Under the pieces are notes generated by a model that did not search any database, was not told where the DNA came from, and worked only from the letters and a program-made list of their open reading frames with translations. Source: Planctomycetota bacterium (GTDB taxonomy: Bacteria > Planctomycetota > Phycisphaerae > Phycisphaerales > SM1A02). Taken from it: DNA of 53,408 nt. Shown piece by piece: positions 23,743 to 32,869 of this stretch; position 1 is the first letter of the stretch; each line of letters begins with the position of its first letter. Location of the stretch: positions 1 to 53,408 of the forward strand of contig JADFFQ010000023.1 of NCBI GenBank assembly GCA_022568135.1, in the 5' to 3' direction. The position numbers were made by a program, and so were the translations under genes.

Positions 23743-25347
23743 TCAATACCCTACCGCCTGGCCGTCGCGTCGCAGGTCGCTGGCCCCGAAGTATCCGTCG
23801 CCAAGTTTGTAGATCACCTGTCCGCCACCGTGGGCAACGGTACGAGCATCAGCGATCGTGACATCGTGGCCGCGACCTCGCAGGCCGTCGTACACGGCCG
23901 GGGCGAACCCAGGCTCAACGCTCACCTTCAACCCGCCGTCGATACGCCAGCGGGGGGCGTCTAGCGCGGCCTGCGGGTTCTGGCCATAGTCCGCCAGCCG
24001 GATCATCACCTGAGCGTGGCCTTGGGGCTGCATGAACCCCCCCATCACGCCGAAGCTCATCAGCGGCTTGTGTTCGCCGCTTGCGGCTTCGCGGGTAACG
24101 AAGCCGGGAATGATCGTGTGATACGGTCGCTTGCCGGGGCCGACCTGATTCGGGTGGCCGGCTTCGAGCGTGAAGCACGCCCCGCGGTTCTGCATGGCGA
24201 TGCCCGTGCCGGGAATGACAATGCCCGAACCGAACCCGGTGTAGTTAGACTGGATGTAGGAGACCATCGAGCCTTCGGCATCGGCGGCAGTCAGATACAC
24301 CGTGCCGCCGGGCTTCGGCGTGCCATACTTCACCTCTTGCGCGCGGTCCGGCTGGATCAGACTCGCCCGCTGAGCAAGGTACTGCGGGTCAAGGAGTCGC
24401 TTGACACCCACCTCCATCGAGGCAGGATCGGCGATGTAGCGATGCGCATCGGCGAACGCCAGCTTCATCGCTTCGATCTGAAGATGCAGGGATTCAGCCG
24501 AATCGACCGGCAGGTTCTCAAACGAATGATGCCCGAGAATTCCAAGCGCCAGCAGCGCCGTGAGCCCCTGGCCGTTGGGTGGGATTTCGTGCAGGGAGTA
24601 GCCGCGATATTCGATCCGGATCGGCCGAACCCATTCAGGACGATGTGACGCGAGGTCATCAAGGGTGAGCAGTCCGCCGCCGGCCTTCGCATCTGCGGCC
24701 ATGCGGTCGGCGAGGTCCCCGCGATAGAACGCTTCGCCATTGGTCTGGGCAAGAATCTGGAGTGTCGCGGCATGGTCCGGGCTCTTGAACAGCTCGCCGG
24801 GGCGCGGTGCTCGACCATCGGGGCAGAACGTCCGTTGGAACGGTTCGAACTCCTTGTAGCGCTCTTGCCCTCGTGACCAGGAGTCGGCGGTCTGGGGAGA
24901 AACCAGGAAGCCGCGGCGGGCATACTGGATCGCCGGGTCGAAGAGCTTCTCGAACGGCAGCCCGCCGAAGCGCTGCGAAAGTTCGACCCACGCAGAGACG
25001 GCTCCCGGCACCGTCACCGGGTCCCACCCCAGCCGCGGCATTTCGGCCATGCCCTGGAAGCGATCCGATGTCAGGTTCTTGGGCGATCGGCCGGAGGCGT
25101 TGAGCCCATGAAGCCCACCGCCGGCCCAGACCAGGGCAAAGGCGTCGGAGCCTATGCCGTTGCTGGTCGGCTCGACGACGGTGAGCGCGATCGCCGCGGC
25201 CACGGCTGCATCGACCGCGTTGCCTCCCTGCTGAAGCATCCTCAACCCGGCCTGGGCCGCCAACGGCTGCGAGGTGGCCACAAGGTTGCGCGCCAGCACA
25301 GGCATCCGCTGCGAGGGGTAGGGCAGCGACCAGTCAAGATCGGCCAT
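23743..25347 (-). CDS. Gamma-glutamyltransferase, no signal peptide
   Basis: A 534-residue Ntn-hydrolase of the GGT family, which cleaves glutathione and other gamma-glutamyl amides. GGNAVDAAVAAA near residue 41 and the autocleavage site GGTVYLTAAD (nucleophile Thr349) separate the large and small subunits; the small subunit continues with a Gly-rich oxyanion segment (GVMGGFMQPQ). The start at 25347 yields no signal peptide, unlike most GGTs, so it may act in the cytoplasm or on other gamma-glutamyl substrates, as in YwrD-type relatives. A second, exported GGT is encoded at 46000-47742. Confidence 0.9.
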   Translation of the reverse strand: MADLDWSLPYPSQRMPVLARNLVATSQPLAAQAGLRMLQQGGNAVDAAVAAAIALTVVEPTSNGIGSDAFALVWAGGGLHGLNASGRSPKNLTSDRFQGMAEMPRLGWDPVTVPGAVSAWVELSQRFGGLPFEKLFDPAIQYARRGFLVSPQTADSWSRGQERYKEFEPFQRTFCPDGRAPRPGELFKSPDHAATLQILAQTNGEAFYRGDLADRMAADAKAGGGLLTLDDLASHRPEWVRPIRIEYRGYSLHEIPPNGQGLTALLALGILGHHSFENLPVDSAESLHLQIEAMKLAFADAHRYIADPASMEVGVKRLLDPQYLAQRASLIQPDRAQEVKYGTPKPGGTVYLTAADAEGSMVSYIQSNYTGFGSGIVIPGTGIAMQNRGACFTLEAGHPNQVGPGKRPYHTIIPGFVTREAASGEHKPLMSFGVMGGFMQPQGHAQVMIRLADYGQNPQAALDAPRWRIDGGLKVSVEPGFAPAVYDGLRGRGHDVTIADARTVAHGGGQVIYKLGDGYFGASDLRRDGQAVGY

Positions 25348-25504
25348 GGCATCAGTGTATAGGGTGACCCTTGCCGGCCGCGACCCGAGGATCGCCGGCG
25401 GCGACGACCGGGGCCGCAACGAACTTCGCCCCGACAAACCTCGCCCCAGCGGCCGAGGCTCCAGACAGATTCCGAGATCACTCCGAAAGTGCGCTGACGC
25501 AGAG

Positions 25505-26016
25505 AACCAAGAGACCCCCGCGCTTGCGGGAGCCTCTTGTCGTCAGTCCAAGGATCGGGTCACCGAACCAAGCTACCCCGGCGGGCGGCGAAGGCCCGCG
25601 ACCTTCACCTTGAACTGAGCCACGGGCTTGAGAGGCCCAAGACCCCTCAGCCCTGCGCCGGGTCAGGAGAGCGAATCTCCCAACCCGGTTGATACGTGGT
25701 TGCTCCTGCCACTTCCGCGGCGTTCCCAACCACGCCTGCCTGATGTCCGGCCCAGGGGGGGACTGCGCCGAATCATCAAGCCATCGGTGCTTTGCCCTCA
25801 GCCCGAGCCCACTCGTCGGACACTTCCAGTCGGCCGGAGCGTCCTTTCCGTGGCGGCCCGACGGGCTTGCGCCCGGCCTCGGACAACACACCTGAGCCGC
25901 TCTGCACGACACGGCTCACCGGGCCCCTGCCCGGGTATTGGTCTGCCTTACCCGCCTCCGTTCACGTGCCTCGGCGCAGGTTCCGTTGACCGGAACCGAG
26001 TGCGACTGACCAATCG
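25505..26016 (-). ncRNA. Candidate structured non-coding RNA (~510 nt), unidentified
   Basis: No credible gene fills this interval, but it is packed with inverted repeats: a terminal hairpin (25509-25538, CCCGC/GCGGG inside AAGAG/CTCTT), a long two-part hairpin (25658-25688, CCGGGT/ACCCGG around GGAGA/TCTCC), a 7-bp stem 25696-25702 with 25727-25733, hairpins at 25863-25874, 25894-25917, 25919-25934 and 25979-25997, and a long-range pair ATTGGTC (25937-25943) with GACCAAT (26008-26014). On the minus strand one loop is GCAA, a GNRA tetraloop. A promoter-like pair lies just upstream on that strand and a strong hairpin closes the other end. The features of RNase P, tmRNA and SRP RNA are not met. 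The strand is therefore a preference, not a proof. Confidence 0.4.
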
Positions 26017-26022
26017 ATTGCA

Positions 26023-26050
26023 AACCTAACACCCTGCCACACACACGCAA
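26023..26050 (-). promoter_or_regulatory. Possible promoter for the structured RNA candidate
   Basis: On the minus strand TTGCGT, a 16-nt spacer and TAGGTT lie immediately before the first long-range stem of the candidate RNA. Both boxes match consensus only partly. Confidence 0.3.
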
Positions 26051-26225
26051 GAACTTTTTGAGATTGTGGACAAGCGGTGACCAAGCTGTCGTTTGCATCT
26101 CTCGGCATCATGCAGTGAACCGCGAGCGTCCTCTTCCTCCGATCGACCCGCCCAGCGGACCCGGCGATCAGAGGACGTGGGTGATAGCTCGATGGCCCTA
26201 CCATATCATCGGCGAGAGATTTCGC

Positions 26226-26254
26226 TTGACACCATCCCGCGCTCACCATCGAAT
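26226..26254 (+). promoter_or_regulatory. Sigma70-like promoter of the PEGA-domain gene
   Basis: A perfect TTGACA -35 box, a 17-nt spacer and TCGAAT lie about 37 nt upstream of the ATG at 26291. Confidence 0.5.
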
Positions 26255-26290
26255 ACTTCAACCCAATGAACGACGAGGATCGACACTGAA

Positions 26291-26827
26291 ATGGAAGCGC
26301 AGGCGAAGCAACGTCGCCGAGCTCGATGGGTTGGCTTGGTCATCATCCCCGTGGCCGTGGTGGCCGTTGCCGCAAGCCTGTATTTCTATCCGGCGAATCA
26401 GGCCATCACCTTTACCATCCGCACCTCCTCAGGGGAGCCTGCCGATGTGTTTCTCAACGGCGAGAAGGTGGGGCAAACCCCCTTGGAGCTCTCCTACGAA
26501 GATCTCCAAGAGCGAATCCTGCCGGAATTGGCCCCGGCGAGCTGGCCCATCACTGGGTACCAAAGTGTCACCGCCAGGCTCAAGGACCTCGGCGGTCGAC
26601 TCGAAACAGGCGTGATTCTTGCGCAGACCGATCAACAGGAGCAGACCTATCTCGTGCAAGAAACAGACGCCGGACAGGTCGTTCTCGCCGGTGGCGTTCG
26701 TCTGAAAGTCGTCGCCGCCGACGGTCGAACCGGCGTCAACGAAAGTGTCTCCGTCGTAACACCATCAGTTCTCCTGAGCGGGAAGATTGCCTTCGAATGG
26801 AAGATTGATCTTCCGGCCCAGAAGTAG
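26291..26827 (+). CDS. Membrane-anchored PEGA-domain protein
   Basis: A 178-residue protein with a basic N-terminus (KQRRRARW), one transmembrane segment (about residues 14-33) and an extracytoplasmic domain. Residues 47-70 contain GEPADVFLNGEKVGQTPLEL, the beta-rich PEGA motif often found in surface or envelope proteins. The remainder is beta-rich (VLAGGVRLKVVAADGRTG). No catalytic motif is seen. It is expressed from its own promoter and is convergent with mnmA, 46 bp away. Confidence 0.75.
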   Translation: MEAQAKQRRRARWVGLVIIPVAVVAVAASLYFYPANQAITFTIRTSSGEPADVFLNGEKVGQTPLELSYEDLQERILPELAPASWPITGYQSVTARLKDLGGRLETGVILAQTDQQEQTYLVQETDAGQVVLAGGVRLKVVAADGRTGVNESVSVVTPSVLLSGKIAFEWKIDLPAQK

Positions 26828-26873
26828 CGAACGCTCCGATACCACCCAGACGAGCATCCCCGGCGTCCCACGG

Positions 26874-28049
26874 TCAGATTGCATGATCGATCCAGCCGCC
26901 GCAGAGGACCACATCGCCCCGATAGCAGACGACAGCCTGCCCGGGGGCAACCGCAAACTGCGGCTCGTCAAATCGCACCTCTATCTCATCGTCACCGCTT
27001 ACGCGCACAGCGCCCGGCACCGGATCGGCGTTGTAGCGGATTTTCACTCCACACTTGATCCAGTCATCTTCCAGGCAGCGGTCGACGAACCAGTTGGTGT
27101 CGCGGGCCCGGCAACCTATAGACGACAGAGCCTGCTTTGAGCCGACGGTGATCGTGTTCGTCTGCGCATTCTTGTTCACGACGTAGAGGGGATGGCCGAC
27201 GGCCACGCCGAGGCCGCGCCTCTGGCCGATGGTGAAGTGCTGATGGCCGCGATGCTCGCCCAGAACATTGCCCTCGCGATCAACGATCGTGCCGTTGCGC
27301 ACGGCCTGGGGTGCTCGCTGCGCTACCAGCGCCGCGTAATCACCATCGGGAACAAAGCAAATCTCCTGCGAATCCGGCTTGTTGAAGACGGGAAGACCCA
27401 TCTCCTCAGCGATCCGGCGAACCTGCGACTTGCGGTACTCGCCGATCGGCAACAGCATCTCTCGCAATCGATCCTGCGGCGTGCCGAACAGCACGTAGCT
27501 CTGATCCTTGTCATAGTCGCGACCGCGCAGGAGTCTCGGCGTCTCATTCACCCTCTCCCTTGAAAAAGGAGAAGGAGTAATACGCGCGTAATGACCGGAG
27601 GCCACAAACTGGGCATCGATCTGCTGAGCGTAGGAATGCAGCTTGCCGAACTTCAGCCAGTCATTGCAGCGAACGCAGGGATTGGGGGTTCGGCCGGCGT
27701 TGTACTCCCCGACGAAGTAGTCGATGATCCGGCCGAAGTCCTTCTTGAAATTGCAGACGTAAAACGGGATGCCGAGCTTGGCGGCAACGAGCCGGGCATC
27801 GGCCGCGTCGTTGATCGAACAGCACCCCTGGTGGCCGATTCGGATCCTTGACGGGTCGCAACCCGGGTCTTCGCTGCGCTGCGACGCGGCTTCATACGGC
27901 TCCAACTGTTCGACCGTTTCGCCGGGCGAGCCGAGGCGCATGAAACAACCGACGACCTCGTAGCCTTCGCGCACCAGCAGCGCCGCGGCAACAGAGGAAT
28001 CCACACCGCCGGACATCGCCACCAACACCTTGGGCCTGCGGGGGGGCAT
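26874..28049 (-). CDS. mnmA: tRNA-specific 2-thiouridylase MnmA
   Basis: Makes the 2-thio group of wobble uridine in tRNA-Lys, -Glu and -Gln from a protein-bound persulfide with ATP. A 391-residue protein with the PP-loop SGGVDSS at 13-19, GHYARI, the catalytic cysteine Cys128 in TPNPCVRCND and the second cysteine Cys231 in QEICFVPDGD. Position 125 is Cys where the E. coli enzyme has Asp. Residues about 159-170 (SPFSRERVNETP) form an insertion between GHYARI and the DKDQSY motif, encoded by a palindromic repeat. The ATG at 28049 was chosen because it gives the family N-terminus. Confidence 0.95.
   Translation of the reverse strand: MPPRRPKVLVAMSGGVDSSVAAALLVREGYEVVGCFMRLGSPGETVEQLEPYEAASQRSEDPGCDPSRIRIGHQGCCSINDAADARLVAAKLGIPFYVCNFKKDFGRIIDYFVGEYNAGRTPNPCVRCNDWLKFGKLHSYAQQIDAQFVASGHYARITPSPFSRERVNETPRLLRGRDYDKDQSYVLFGTPQDRLREMLLPIGEYRKSQVRRIAEEMGLPVFNKPDSQEICFVPDGDYAALVAQRAPQAVRNGTIVDREGNVLGEHRGHQHFTIGQRRGLGVAVGHPLYVVNKNAQTNTITVGSKQALSSIGCRARDTNWFVDRCLEDDWIKCGVKIRYNADPVPGAVRVSGDDEIEVRFDEPQFAVAPGQAVVCYRGDVVLCGGWIDHAI
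27551..27577. repeat. Short palindromic repeat inserted in frame in mnmA
   Basis: CCTCTCCC-TTGAAAAA-GGAGAAGG forms a nearly perfect hairpin and reads like the CCCTCTCCC/GGGAGAGGG dispersed elements seen in many bacterial genomes. It lies inside mnmA and encodes extra residues that the family lacks at this place. Confidence 0.55.
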
Positions 28050-28148
28050 CGCAGCGATTGTAGGAGGTAACCGCCTTGCCGGGAAACAGCGGTTGACCGT
28101 CGCTCGGCGCCGGCTTCGGTTCGCCGCCAAACTCGCTAAGCTGGGGTC

Positions 28149-29117
28149 ATGCTAGTTTACGCGGGGATCGACGAAGCCGGCTACGGGCCCATGCTGGGTC
28201 CGCTGTGCATCGGCTGCTCGGCCTTCGCGCTTCAGCAGTACGATCCAGCCGACGGCGCCCCGGACCTGTGGCGCATCCTCAGCAACGCGGTGTGTCAAAG
28301 CCCGCGCGATCGGCGCCGCCGCATCGCCATCGACGACTCCAAGGAACTCAAAGGCCCCAACTCGGCCGCCACACACCCCTTGCGGCATCTTGAGCGGGGT
28401 GTGTTGGCGTGTTGCCTGGCCAGCGGGGCCTCTCCCCGCTCGGACGATGGGCTGTTCGATCATCTTCAAGTGCGCGTGCCGGAGGTCCCATGGTATAACT
28501 CCTCCACGCCGCTGCCCCTGGCTCATACTGCCGATGAGCTTCGCGTCGCCGCCAGCGTGCTTCGACGGGCTCTGGCCGGGGCGAGCGTCCGCCTCGAACT
28601 GATGCGGTGCGAGGTGATCGCCGCCGGGGAGTTCAATCGCCAGGTCGAAGCGATGCGAAACAAGGCCAACGTCAACCTTTGCGGTGTGATGCGGCGATTG
28701 GACGAACTCTGGCGGCGGTGGCCGAAGTGTCACCCGCGGGTCATCGTAGACCGGCTGGGTGGACGAATCCGGTATCTGCGAGCGCTGCAGCTCTCCTTCC
28801 CTGAAGCACGAATCTGCATTCTCACCGAACGCCCGGCGCTGAGCCGCTATCAGCTTGACCAAGCCGGCTCCCGGCTGACGGTCAGCTTTGTCCAACATGC
28901 GGAGCGGCAGCACCTCCCAACAGCCCTGGCCTCGATGATCGCCAAATACGTTCGGGAGTTGATGATGCTTCGGCTGAACAGATTCTTCCAGGCACAACTG
29001 CCCCGGCTGCGACCTACTGCCGGGTATGTGAAGGATGCCAGACGATACCTCATCGAGATCAAGCCGGTCATGAAGCGGCTGAGCCTTTCGCCGTCGCAGT
29101 TGGTCCGGTCGGTCTAG
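28149..29117 (+). CDS. Divergent RNase HII-like protein
   Basis: A 322-residue protein with the RNase HII fold markers: AGIDEAGYGPMLGPL at the start (acidic Asp8, Glu9), IDDSKELKG, VDRLGG (Asp201) and ASMIAKYVREL (Glu270). In standard RNase HII the first motif is DEAGRGP and the last acidic residue is Asp; here Arg is replaced by Tyr12 and Asp by Glu270. It is also longer than the usual 200-260 residues. It may remove ribonucleotides or RNA-DNA hybrids with altered specificity. It is divergent from mnmA with 99 bp between the starts. Confidence 0.75.
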   Translation: MLVYAGIDEAGYGPMLGPLCIGCSAFALQQYDPADGAPDLWRILSNAVCQSPRDRRRRIAIDDSKELKGPNSAATHPLRHLERGVLACCLASGASPRSDDGLFDHLQVRVPEVPWYNSSTPLPLAHTADELRVAASVLRRALAGASVRLELMRCEVIAAGEFNRQVEAMRNKANVNLCGVMRRLDELWRRWPKCHPRVIVDRLGGRIRYLRALQLSFPEARICILTERPALSRYQLDQAGSRLTVSFVQHAERQHLPTALASMIAKYVRELMMLRLNRFFQAQLPRLRPTAGYVKDARRYLIEIKPVMKRLSLSPSQLVRSV

Positions 29118-29153
29118 CTGCCGGACGCACAGCCATGACGGTGATCTGTGGCA

Positions 29154-29181
29154 TTGACTTGCGATCTGGGCAGACTACAAT
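29154..29181 (+). promoter_or_regulatory. Strong sigma70-like promoter upstream of fusA
   Basis: TTGACT, a 16-nt spacer and TACAAT. Both boxes match five of six consensus bases. The predicted transcript start is near 29188, 364 nt before the fusA ATG. Confidence 0.65.
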
Positions 29182-29187
29182 CTGCGG

Positions 29188-29551
29188 CTTCATCTGGGCC
29201 GGCCCATCATGAGTCGGTCGCTGATTGGAAGCGAACCACGCGAGCGTCCCCAGGGCTGATGCGCAAGTGCTTCGCTCGGCCCGCAACGGAAGGAGACATC
29301 CGTTGCTAGACGAAGGTAAGGATGCCCGCTTGCGCTGAGCGGTCCCGCCCGGTCCGGCGCAGGTCGGGCCTGAACTCGGGACTGGAACCCACCCTGGCCA
29401 ATCAGGATGGCCCTGCACTGGAATCCAGCCGATAACTGTCCGATGCAGTCGCGGGCCGCCGAAGCGCCTCGACTGCCACGTGTAGCTGGGCGGGCGATGC
29501 CTCGCTGCATATCCCAAGCCGCCCCTCGACGGGGCAGAAGCAGATCGTTTC
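29188..29551 (+). promoter_or_regulatory. Long fusA 5' leader with hairpins
   Basis: No gene is seen in this stretch. It contains a perfect 8-bp stem GCAACGGA/TCCGTTGC (29283-29306) whose loop is AGGAGACA, and a hairpin GCCCC-TCGAC-GGGGC (29521-29535) ending 16 nt before the fusA ATG. No good Shine-Dalgarno sequence precedes the ATG. The layout suggests a regulated leader or a separate small RNA transcribed from the upstream promoter; no known riboswitch motif was recognised. Confidence 0.45.
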
Positions 29552-31666
29552 ATGGCCGTCGATTTGACCAAAACGCGAAACATCGGGATCTGTGCTCACA
29601 TCGACGCGGGCAAGACCACGGTCACCGAGCGCATCCTGTACTACACCGGCCGCAGCTACAAGATCGGCGAGGTCCATGAAGGCACCGCGACCATGGATTT
29701 CCTTGAAGAGGAGCAGGAGCGCGGGATCACCATTCAAGCCGCAGCCACCACCTGCCCGTGGGAACACAACGGGCGGACCTACACCATCAACCTCATCGAT
29801 ACGCCGGGGCACGTGGACTTCACCATCGAGGTCGAACGGTCGCTGCGCGTGCTCGACGGGATGGTGGCCGTGTTCGACGCCAAGGAAGGCGTCGAGGCCC
29901 AGTCGGAAACCGTTTGGCGTCAGGCGGACCGGTATCGTGTGCCGCGGATCAGCTTCATCAACAAGATGGACAAGATCGGCGCTCACTTCCAGGAGAGCTT
30001 CACGTCATTGCGAGATCGGCTCGGGGCCAACCCGATCGCCGTGCAGCTTCCAATCGGCGCGGATGAGACCTTCGAGGGCATCGTGGACCTGGTTGAAATG
30101 CAGGCGTACTACTTCGACGCCAGCGAGCTCGGTGCACGAATCGAACAACGACCGATCCCGCCGGAAATGCTCAAGATAGCTGAGCGGTGGTATCACGAAC
30201 TCGTCGAGAAAGCTGCGGACCTCGATGATGCCCTCACCGAGCAGTACGTTGAGGACGAGCGTTCAATCACCGCCGACCAGATCAGGGCGGCGCTTCGCCG
30301 CGGGACAATCGCCCTGCAGTGCACACCTGTCTTCTGCGGAGCCGCGCTGCGAAACATCGGCGTCCAGCGTATGCTCAACGGCGTCATCGAATACCTTCCC
30401 GATCCGACTGAGGTCCCCCCAGTCCAAGGCGTCAATCCCCGCAACCCGACCCAGAAGATCAGCCGCCCACACAGCGAAGATGCACCCTTTTCCGCCTTGG
30501 TGTTCAAGGTCGTCTCGGACATTCATGGCGACCTGACCTACATCCGCGTGTACTCCGGCCGGATCCGCAAAGGCTCGCGCCTGCTGAATCCCGACAGCCG
30601 CAAGAAGGAAGTGATCTCCCGCATCTTCGAGATGCACGCCAAGGATCGCCAGCCTCTGGACTCCATCGGCGCCGGGCAGATTGCCGCGGTGATCGGACCG
30701 AAACGTTCCTTCACCGGCGACACCCTCTGCGACCCGGAGCATCCGATCATCCTTGAGCGGATCACGTTCCCGGAGCCGGTGATCACCATGTCGATTGAGC
30801 CGACCACCAACAACGACAAGACCCGGCTTGCCGAAGCCATGGCCACGATTCACCGTGAAGATCCTTCGTTCCATTTCACCTACAACGAAGAGACGGGCGA
30901 GACCATCATCGCCGGCATGGGCGAACTGCATCTGGAGATCATCAAGAACAAGCTGGTCAGAGACCGCAAGGTCGATGTCAGGGTCGGCACGCCGACAGTG
31001 AGTTACCGCGAGACCATCACCGGATCGGCGAGCGGCATCCGCGGCAGGTTCATTAAGCAGACCGGCGGCCGAGGACAGTTCGGCGACGTCGTGATCAACG
31101 TCTGCCCCATCTCGACGCAGCAGGCCAAAGAACAGGACCTGCCAATGATCGACGGCGTCGTATTCGCCGACCGGATCACCGGCGGGGTGATCCCCAGAGA
31201 ATATATCGGCGCAGTGGCCACCGGCATCCGCAACGCAGCCAAGTCAGGCATCCTCGGCGGGTATTCGGTGGTCAATGTGATGGTCGAGCTGGTTGACGGG
31301 TCTCATCACGAGGTTGATTCCAGTACCGTGGCCTTCGAACAGGCTGGAGCGCTGGCGTTCCGCGAAGCATGTACGGAGGCGGGCCTCGCGCTGCTTGAGC
31401 CGATCATGAAGGTCACCATTGTCACTCCGGATGACTACTTCGGACCCGTCAGCGCGGATTTGGCCAGCCGACGGGGCCAGATCGTCGAGACGCAACTGCG
31501 GGGCAAAGTGCGGGTCATCACCGCCGTGGTGCCGTTGGGGGAGATGTTCGGATACACCACGATCATGCGCGGATTGACCCAGGGACGGGGCACCAGTTCA
31601 ATGGAGCCCAGCGAATATCGACCGATGCCCGATCGGCTCCGCGACGAAGTATTGTCCCGCGCGTAG
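29552..31666 (+). CDS. fusA: Translation elongation factor G
   Basis: The translocation GTPase; 704 residues, normal for EF-G. G1 is AHIDAGKTT (15-23), G2 lies in the ERGITI segment, G3 is DTPGH and G4 is NKMD. Domains II-V follow in order, with the domain IV region QTGGRGQFG and the C-terminal [14 protein letters not shown]. The gene is not in an rpsL-rpsG-tuf (str) cluster; the next gene is ribD. Paralogues elsewhere would show whether this is the main EF-G. Confidence 0.96.
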   Translation: MAVDLTKTRNIGICAHIDAGKTTVTERILYYTGRSYKIGEVHEGTATMDFLEEEQERGITIQAAATTCPWEHNGRTYTINLIDTPGHVDFTIEVERSLRVLDGMVAVFDAKEGVEAQSETVWRQADRYRVPRISFINKMDKIGAHFQESFTSLRDRLGANPIAVQLPIGADETFEGIVDLVEMQAYYFDASELGARIEQRPIPPEMLKIAERWYHELVEKAADLDDALTEQYVEDERSITADQIRAALRRGTIALQCTPVFCGAALRNIGVQRMLNGVIEYLPDPTEVPPVQGVNPRNPTQKISRPHSEDAPFSALVFKVVSDIHGDLTYIRVYSGRIRKGSRLLNPDSRKKEVISRIFEMHAKDRQPLDSIGAGQIAAVIGPKRSFTGDTLCDPEHPIILERITFPEPVITMSIEPTTNNDKTRLAEAMATIHREDPSFHFTYNEETGETIIAGMGELHLEIIKNKLVRDRKVDVRVGTPTVSYRETITGSASGIRGRFIKQTGGRGQFGDVVINVCPISTQQAKEQDLPMIDGVVFADRITGGVIPREYIGAVATGIRNAAKSGILGGYSVVNVMVELVDGSHHEVDSSTVAFEQAGALAFREACTEAGLALLEPIMKVTIVTPDDYFGPVSADLASRRGQIVETQLRGKVRVITAVVPLGEMFGYTTIMRGLTQGRGTSSMEPSEYRPMPDRLRDEVLSRA

Positions 31667-31750
31667 AACGTTGGTGGCGCCAATCCGAAAGACAGGGGAT
31701 AATCCGTTCCTGCGGCCCATGCGGACGGCACAACCGGCGCCGGCGACGTC

Positions 31751-32869
31751 ATGAACTGCGCCTCCCAGGACCACCACTACATGGCCATGGCCGCGCGGCT
31801 TGCGCTGCGAGGACATGGTGGAGCCGAGCCCAACCCGCTGGTGGGGTGTGTGATCGTTTCTCCCAGAGGCGAAGTGGTCGGCTGGGGATATCACCGCCGA
31901 TGTGGCGGGCCGCACGCAGAGATCGTCGCGCTTCGGCGGGCCGCCTCGAAAGCAGCCGCGGCAACCGTCTACGTCACCCTTGAGCCGTGCAACCATACCG
32001 GCCGGACCGCTCCGTGCAGCGAAGCGCTGATTGCCGCGAACATTGCGCGAGTGGTTTTCGCCCGCCCCGACCCTTCGCCTCTTGCCGGGGGCGGGGCGAA
32101 TCGACTACGTGCCGCCGGCATCAAGGCCGACGCCTTCGATCAATGCCTCACCGCAATCGCCGTTAGCGATGCGTATGTACATCGGGTTCGGCACGGCACG
32201 CCTTGGGTTGTGGCCAAGTGGGCCCAGACCCTTGACGGGCGAATCGCTACCAGAAGCGGCGAGAGTCGATGGATCAGCAACACCGCCTGCCGGCAGCTCG
32301 TGCATCGAGAGCGCGGCCGGGTGGACGCGATCCTCACCGGCATCGGGACGGTGCGAGCCGACGACCCGATGCTGACCGCCCGCGGGGTGCGACTCCGCCG
32401 GATCGCCCGGCGGGTGGTGATCGATCCCAAGCTCGACATCCCCCTCGATTGCCAACTCGTTACCACGACCGATCAGGCGCCGACAATCATCGCCTGCTGC
32501 GAAACGATGTTGGCGGAATCATGCTCGCGCGCCGCCGCCCTGCGCGACGCGGGCGTGGAACTGATCGGCGTGCCAGCGGACAACTCCGTGCTACGGCTTG
32601 AGCAACTGTTGCGAGAACTCGTTGCACGCCACGAGACAACCAACGTGCTCGTCGAAGCGGGCGCGGGGTTGCTTGGACGTCTCTTTGCGCAGCGGCTGGT
32701 GAACGAAGCCTGGGTCTTCATCGCGCCGCTGTTGTTCGGCGACGAGCAGGCACTGCCATGCGTGCGGGGGCTTTCCGTTTCTGCGCTTACCGACGGGCTC
32801 GCCCTGCAACTAAGGGAAACCCGGCAACGCGGAGGTGATGTCATGTTCCGCTACGGGGTGGTCGCCTGA
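31751..32869 (+). CDS. ribD: Bifunctional riboflavin biosynthesis protein RibD
   Basis: Deaminase/reductase for the second and third steps of riboflavin synthesis. The deaminase domain (about 1-145) has the zinc motifs GPHAEIVAL and EPCNHTGRTAPC; the reductase domain (about 150-372) starts VAKWAQTLDGRIATRSGES, a family hallmark, and contains DPMLTAR and VEAGAGLLG. 372 residues is the usual size. Other rib genes are not nearby. Its 3' end overlaps the 3' end of the convergent DUF4340 gene by 19 bp. Confidence 0.95.
   Translation: MNCASQDHHYMAMAARLALRGHGGAEPNPLVGCVIVSPRGEVVGWGYHRRCGGPHAEIVALRRAASKAAAATVYVTLEPCNHTGRTAPCSEALIAANIARVVFARPDPSPLAGGGANRLRAAGIKADAFDQCLTAIAVSDAYVHRVRHGTPWVVAKWAQTLDGRIATRSGESRWISNTACRQLVHRERGRVDAILTGIGTVRADDPMLTARGVRLRRIARRVVIDPKLDIPLDCQLVTTTDQAPTIIACCETMLAESCSRAAALRDAGVELIGVPADNSVLRLEQLLRELVARHETTNVLVEAGAGLLGRLFAQRLVNEAWVFIAPLLFGDEQALPCVRGLSVSALTDGLALQLRETRQRGGDVMFRYGVVA

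Noticed and set aside
25478-25912. A 144-codon minus-strand frame inside the structured-RNA block
   Set aside because: Residue composition (Trp, Arg, Ser, Pro, Gly-rich) is not protein-like and many codons coincide with hairpin stems. A non-coding explanation fits better, although a translated search would settle it.
25505-26016. RNase P RNA or tmRNA at the structured block
   Set aside because: One segment (GAGGGCAAAGCACCGATGGC) resembles a conserved RNase P region, but GAGGAAAGUC, the GGUAAGAGCGCACC region and the ACAGAA element are missing. No tmRNA tag or acceptor stem is seen either.
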